Positions 5,976-9,696 of a DNA stretch of 9,696 nucleotides are shown piece after piece. The number at the start of each line of letters is the position of its first letter. Within the stretch, counting starts at the first letter, position 1. The DNA comes from Bacteroidota bacterium. Lineage in GTDB: Bacteria > Bacteroidota > Bacteroidia > AKYH767-A > JABDAW01. A program made the position numbers and the translations under genes. The stretch covers positions 9,920 through 19,615 of the forward strand of contig JAHEYM010000010.1 in the NCBI GenBank assembly GCA_023251595.1. The letters run 5' to 3'. The notes beneath the pieces were generated by a model. That model did no database searches, was not told where the DNA came from, and saw only the letters and a program-made list of their open reading frames with translations.

Positions 5976-6830
5976 TTATTTTCCTTTTATTCGGTTAATT
6001 TTTTTTGAATCCTTTACTATTTTATTCTGATCATTCGCAAGTTTACGTTGGACCTTTTTTATATCTTCGGAGGCGGGGAGCTCTTCTGGTATGATCCCTC
6101 TTTCAAGCAATATTTTTCGAACACTCAAGTTGTTTTCGACATGTTCGTTCGAAATCGCTTTTTCGCCCTCAAGTTCTTTTTCGACTACGTTGTGGCTTGT
6201 AAGTTCACTTGCAAAATCCTTGGCTTTGATCGTTACCGTTGGAAGAAAATCAGCTAAGGGTCTATTTCCAGGGATCTGTAGTTTTCTTTTCATATCACTC
6301 GTAGTGAAATTGCCAAAAAAAGCATAATCACCCTTACTTCGTATGATCGCGAATCCGGTTTGATCTACCCCTCTTTCATATATTATTTTGGACAGTTTCT
6401 TTTCTGATTTAGAAAGTTTTTCTCTCGCATTTACTCTGGCAACTTCCAATAATCGTTTCTCAATAATTTCTTGTTTTCGTGTTTGTACTGCAAAATAAGT
6501 TTGTGCAAATGCGATTTCAGTTTTAGCCGGGTCCCCGTTTTGTGCAATCAGATAACAGGCATAACGTGTGAGTGCATAATCAGTAATTTCACGTTGAGAA
6601 TGACTCCCTAAACCGACCATTTTGCCGATATCGGCAAAATGGTCAGAACCATTGCTGCCACTGGATTCACAAGAAACAAATGCCTTCTCAATTACCTTCA
6701 GAAAATTAGCCCATTTTGAGTACCCTAAGATTTCCTGTAGTTCTCTTGCACTCCAGCATTCTATATTATTATAAATATAGCATGCTTTTTCAAATTTTTT
6801 AAACAGTTCCTTAATTAATTCTTGTTTCAT
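5976..6830 (-). CDS. dinD: DinD-like DNA-damage-inducible protein
   Basis: The 284-residue protein resembles E. coli DinD (about 274 residues) along its whole length. Residues 26-50 (WSARELQEILGYSKW onward) form the BRO-N/DinD-type opening. The hallmark DHF-x4-KMV is at 63-72, and LTRYACYLIAQNGDPAK is at 87-103. QTYFAVQTRKQE at 110-121 is followed by a charged helical region. The C-terminal part contains LLERGIIPEELP at 241-252 and a lysine-rich end. In E. coli, DinD belongs to the SOS regulon and has been reported to inhibit RecA-mediated strand exchange; that role is carried over by homology only. No recognisable LexA site was identified upstream. The gene is placed unusually, first in a tight unit with GH3, dxr and rseP. 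Codons 63-72 form a perfect 30-bp palindrome. The region upstream is very AT-rich, consistent with acquisition, but this is weak evidence. Confidence 0.9.
   Translation of the reverse strand: MKQELIKELFKKFEKACYIYNNIECWSARELQEILGYSKWANFLKVIEKAFVSCESSGSNGSDHFADIGKMVGLGSHSQREITDYALTRYACYLIAQNGDPAKTEIAFAQTYFAVQTRKQEIIEKRLLEVARVNAREKLSKSEKKLSKIIYERGVDQTGFAIIRSKGDYAFFGNFTTSDMKRKLQIPGNRPLADFLPTVTIKAKDFASELTSHNVVEKELEGEKAISNEHVENNLSVRKILLERGIIPEELPASEDIKKVQRKLANDQNKIVKDSKKINRIKGK
6615..6644. repeat. Perfect 30-bp palindrome inside dinD
   Basis: The left arm gaccattttgccgat (6615-6629) is followed at once by its exact reverse complement (6630-6644), with GATATC at the centre. It corresponds exactly to dinD codons 63-72 (DHFADIGKMV), and because it is palindromic the plus strand reads the same ten codons. 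In mRNA it could form a strong hairpin of about 13 base pairs with a tight loop; in DNA it could extrude a cruciform or bind a dimeric protein. Function is unknown. Confidence 0.97.
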
Positions 6831-6832
6831 GA

Positions 6833-6913
6833 TTAAAAATTATTAATGTTATTAAAAAAAATCATTGCCCTTTCCTTGTTTTCCGGCGAGAGCTTTTTTC
6901 CGGTATTTGGCAT
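6833..6913 (-). CDS. Possible 26-codon leader ORF just before dinD
   Basis: An ATG at 6913-6911 opens 26 codons (MPNTGKKLSPENKERAMIFF, then NNINNF) and ends in TAA two nt before the dinD ATG. It lies in the roughly 180-nt leader downstream of the predicted promoter and has a plausible mixed composition, with Lys, Glu and Asn early and Phe and Asn late. Its end next to dinD would allow translational coupling. No family is recognised and an ORF this short can occur by chance in AT-rich DNA. Confidence 0.25.
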   Translation of the reverse strand: MPNTGKKLSPENKERAMIFFNNINNF

Positions 6914-7019
6914 TTTACTCTGAAAAATGTTTTAGTTTAGTGCTGAAAAAAGATGATAATAAAAAACCTATTTGTTTATTGTATACGTGGATCATTAAAG
7001 ATTAACCAGAACTATAGGT

Positions 7020-7051
7020 CAAAGGTAATAAAGCTAGTTCTTATTTCAAAA
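7020..7051 (-). promoter_or_regulatory. Strong Bacteroidota-type promoter for dinD-GH3-dxr-rseP
   Basis: On the minus strand, TTTTG (7051-7047) is followed after exactly 19 nt by TACCTTTG (7027-7020). This matches both the TTG -33 and TAnnTTTG -7 elements of the Bacteroidota primary sigma factor at an accepted spacing. Transcription would start around 7013, giving a leader of about 180 nt before dinD. It lies just 15 bp past the end of the histidine kinase gene, so the four-gene unit probably has its own transcription start. Confidence 0.75.
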
Positions 7052-7065
7052 TGAAAGATGGTTTA

Positions 7066-9696
7066 TTAATCTTTCCTTGTCAGTTTTGGTAAACAGACTG
7101 TAAACACCGATCCTTCACTCGCTCTTGTAGTGAATGATATTTTTCCTTCGCATTGTTCGATTGTATTTTTCACCATAGCCAACCCCAGCCCCATTCCTGC
7201 TGTTTTCGTTGTAAAATTCGGGACGAAGATTTTATCCATATTTTCCGGTAGAATCCCGATTCCATTATCCTGGACATCCAGACAATATTCCAGATCCGTT
7301 TCTCTGATATTCATGATAACCTTTCCCGGTCGGTCCTCCGGAATGGATTGCAACGCGTTCTTCATCAGGTTTGAAATTGCGCCCGAAAGTTGTTTAGCAT
7401 CCGCAAGAACTATCATATTCGGATGATCATTGAGCAAAGGGTTACCATGCAGTTTAAGTTGAAGAACGACACCTTCCGTTCCCTTGTATAAATTATATAC
7501 ACCGGTTATTATTTCAAAAAAATTGATTTCCGCAAGTTGAGCTTTTGGCATTCTTGCAAAATCCGAGAACGATGTTGCGATCGATGATAGGGTATCAATT
7601 TGAGTAATTAGAGTGCGAGAGACCCTCTCCAACATTTCATCCATATTTTCGGGATGGGCCTTCCATGCCCTCTGCAGGTGCTGAATACTCAGTTTCATTG
7701 GGGTCAGCGGATTTTTTATTTCATGAGCAACCTGCTTTGCCATCTCCCGCCAAGCATTCTCTCTCTCTGATCTCGCAAGCTTATCTGCGCTGATAACCAA
7801 CTCATCCACCATCCGGTTAAATTCTGTAACCAACGCTCCGATTTCATCCTCCCTCTTCCAGTGAAGCTGTTCATTCTGACTTCCAAGTTTTATTTTTGCA
7901 AGACCGAGTCTTATTGCATCAAGAGGCTTTGTGATACGGTTCGAAATAAATAAAGCAATGGCAACTGCCATAGCAAATAATAATACATAATAATTAATCA
8001 GAGCGACCAAAAATCCGGAGATTTCTTTTTTTAATTCTGATTCCCTTGAAAAATAAGGAAGATTTAAATAGCCTATTACCATATTTCCATTATCACGGAT
8101 AGGAACATACCCTGCTATAAAATTCAACCCGCCAATATTTTCATTCTGCACAAGTTTCGTCATTTGATTTTTGCGAAGATTTGTGAGTGCAACCGGGTTC
8201 ATCCACGATGAGACAATCCCTTGCTCGAAAATGTGCGGCTGTGTGGAATAAATCAGTCTTCCATCAGAACCATAAACATTGTAATCAAGCAAAGTGTTTC
8301 CTGATAAACGGACATCTACAGGAATAAGATCATCACTCAATCTGTGCGTCATATTTTTTTCGCTGTTCACCTGATTTTCAATTGCCATCAGAAGAGAAGT
8401 GATGCGTTCGGTAATTTGATCTGCCTGATTATCTCTGTATTTTTTTATCATATATGTAACAGTACCGCCCCCTATGATGAACAATGAAACAAGAACCAGT
8501 ATTAGCATAGAGAATTGAATACGTCTTTTGAAATTTAAATTACCGGTTCCAAAATCAAATGGTGTTTTTATCAGGAGTGATAGCGTAACGCAAAAGATCC
8601 CGAACAAAGCGAATACATAAGAAAACATATTAAGATAATCGAACCAACTCGAAATTTCCCTGCTCATGACAACCAGTGTCGATTCATTTGTTTTATATAC
8701 AAAGTGATTCCATCCATCTTTATCAAGGAAAGAACCCTCAGTTTTCGGAACTCCGAAACCGGCTGACGATAAAGAATACGGAAAATCGCCATGTTGACTT
8801 ATGAGACTTCCGTTTTTGTAGGTGGCGTAAGAATAATTCGCAAAATCTGCCGAAAAAACAACTTTATCACTCAATGATAATTCAGGAAATCCGGCTGCAT
8901 CCTGAACAAATTTCGAGTCTATCTGAATAACAATCGTTGCTTGTTTTGTGGTTGAAGTTTTGTCATTCATCACAGGGAGCAACCCGATATAACTGGTACG
9001 GCCCGAAGAATTATTTATAAAATAAAGATTTTTACTGAGCGTCGGTGAACCTTGCAATTCAATAAGTTTTTCAAAATATTCAAGATTTCTGATACCAAGA
9101 GATGTGTCCCAGATGGCGTTTCCTTTCAGATCAAATTCGAAAAATTTTATGTCGTAATGATTCCAGTAACCGGCGAAATAATTTCTGTTGAGAATAAGCT
9201 CAGTTTCTCTGTCCGTATGCCTTTTTCGCAAAAAGTTTTGTATTAACGCCCCGTCGTAAGGTGCCTTCTGTCCTATATCGGCAAATAAATTTTCCGCTCC
9301 AAAATCCCGCCGTTTATCTAATTTTCCGGCGAGAACAGATCTTTTCCCTCGTTCTTTTATATTATTATATTCCGTAATCTCAAATGAAGCATATACTGAG
9401 AATAAAAATACAATTAGAAAGGAACCTGTGTAGGCAGACCTTGCAGTTGCTCTTTTGCTGAACATGATTGCCCCAACGAGTAAATTGGAAAACAAAAGAG
9501 AGTGCATATCAATGGAAGCAAATCCATCCCTGAAAATCAGAATCGTCATCATATATACAAAATCAACCATCAGAATAATACCAATACTTAATGTTAGTGA
9601 GGCCGATGTTTTTTCGACAAATGAAACGACCAATTCCATAACCATATACAAAGAAATAAAAAGAACAGTAACCAAAATGAAGGCATACAGACTGTA
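7066..9696 (-). CDS. Large NtrY-like membrane sensor histidine kinase (N-terminus beyond right edge)
   Basis: The frame is open to the window edge (876 codons visible), so the true start lies outside; residue numbers here count from the edge. About four hydrophobic segments lie within the first 105 residues. An extracytoplasmic region at about 108-350 is followed by two membrane segments near 355-375 and 395-417. A second extracytoplasmic sensor region spans about 420-555, and another membrane helix lies at about 560-585. The HAMP domain is at about 586-633 (ITKPLDAIRLGLAKIKLG, REDEIGALVTEFNRM). The phosphoacceptor site is VAHEIKNPLTPMKLS with His658. The ATPase domain has NLMKNALQS (776-784), DNGIGILPE (810-818) and FTTKTAGMGLGLAM (828-841). 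The 'NAWREMAKQVAHEIKNPLTP' form is typical of NtrY-type kinases. All kinase motifs are intact. No response regulator is next to it on the downstream side; the signal it senses is unknown. Confidence 0.92.
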   Translation of the reverse strand, partial: YSLYAFILVTVLFISLYMVMELVVSFVEKTSASLTLSIGIILMVDFVYMMTILIFRDGFASIDMHSLLFSNLLVGAIMFSKRATARSAYTGSFLIVFLFSVYASFEITEYNNIKERGKRSVLAGKLDKRRDFGAENLFADIGQKAPYDGALIQNFLRKRHTDRETELILNRNYFAGYWNHYDIKFFEFDLKGNAIWDTSLGIRNLEYFEKLIELQGSPTLSKNLYFINNSSGRTSYIGLLPVMNDKTSTTKQATIVIQIDSKFVQDAAGFPELSLSDKVVFSADFANYSYATYKNGSLISQHGDFPYSLSSAGFGVPKTEGSFLDKDGWNHFVYKTNESTLVVMSREISSWFDYLNMFSYVFALFGIFCVTLSLLIKTPFDFGTGNLNFKRRIQFSMLILVLVSLFIIGGGTVTYMIKKYRDNQADQITERITSLLMAIENQVNSEKNMTHRLSDDLIPVDVRLSGNTLLDYNVYGSDGRLIYSTQPHIFEQGIVSSWMNPVALTNLRKNQMTKLVQNENIGGLNFIAGYVPIRDNGNMVIGYLNLPYFSRESELKKEISGFLVALINYYVLLFAMAVAIALFISNRITKPLDAIRLGLAKIKLGSQNEQLHWKREDEIGALVTEFNRMVDELVISADKLARSERENAWREMAKQVAHEIKNPLTPMKLSIQHLQRAWKAHPENMDEMLERVSRTLITQIDTLSSIATSFSDFARMPKAQLAEINFFEIITGVYNLYKGTEGVVLQLKLHGNPLLNDHPNMIVLADAKQLSGAISNLMKNALQSIPEDRPGKVIMNIRETDLEYCLDVQDNGIGILPENMDKIFVPNFTTKTAGMGLGLAMVKNTIEQCEGKISFTTRASEGSVFTVCLPKLTRKD

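Noticed and set aside
6048..6327. Two overlapping plus-strand open frames opposite dinD
   Set aside because: Antisense shadows of the conserved dinD frame, with no promoter or family signal.
6879..6891. 13-mer ttttccggcgaga shared with 9322-9334
   Set aside because: About one exact 13-mer repeat is expected by chance in a window of this size, and the second copy is ordinary coding sequence in the kinase.
9673..9675. TTG as the start codon of the histidine kinase
   Set aside because: The frame stays open upstream to the window edge (YSLYAFI before it) inside a hydrophobic segment, so the gene simply continues outside the window.

Overview
The window looks like chromosomal DNA of a member of the Bacteroidota, probably an environmental or uncultured lineage. 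Four things point there. Coding sequences are moderately AT-rich and mostly lack strong Shine-Dalgarno sequences. Two promoters match the TAnnTTTG type used by the Bacteroidota primary sigma factor. A GH3-family enzyme sits directly with dxr and rseP. An outer-membrane barrel protein is paired with a lipoprotein whose visible end resembles the ZU5-like modules common in this phylum. No tRNA, rRNA, CRISPR array, transposase or phage structural gene was seen.

Layout from left to right. Positions 1-894 (minus strand) hold a small outer-membrane beta-barrel protein followed by a lipoprotein that runs off the left edge. A 209-bp divergent intergenic region (895-1103) carries a good promoter for the barrel gene and a short GC-richer string of a kind that recurs between genes in this phylum. 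A lone SPFH/paraslipin gene reads rightward (1104-1973). It converges on a long minus-strand block read 9696 -> 1982: a large NtrY-like sensor histidine kinase (start beyond the right edge), dinD, a GH3-family adenylating enzyme, dxr, and rseP. The last four are tightly packed, with gaps of 4 nt, a 1-nt overlap and 16 nt. They are preceded by a near-perfect Bacteroidota promoter at 7020-7051.

How the genes fit together. dxr commits carbon to the MEP isoprenoid pathway, and rseP encodes the intramembrane protease of envelope stress signalling. The GH3 protein is probably an acyl- or amino-acid-adenylate enzyme of unknown substrate. dinD, a DNA-damage-associated gene with a patchy distribution in bacteria, is the odd member: it sits first in the apparent transcription unit. 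The kinase and paraslipin are membrane proteins that could share the envelope theme, but no direct link is visible.

Two signals deserve attention. First, rseP is cut by an in-frame TAA at 2069-2071. The 28 codons after it still encode a normal final transmembrane helix, so this is a recent nonsense mutation, a sequencing error or a polymorphism. Second, dinD codons 63-72 form a perfect 30-bp palindrome (6615-6644) aligned exactly to codon boundaries. I see no convincing complete new multi-gene system in this window.
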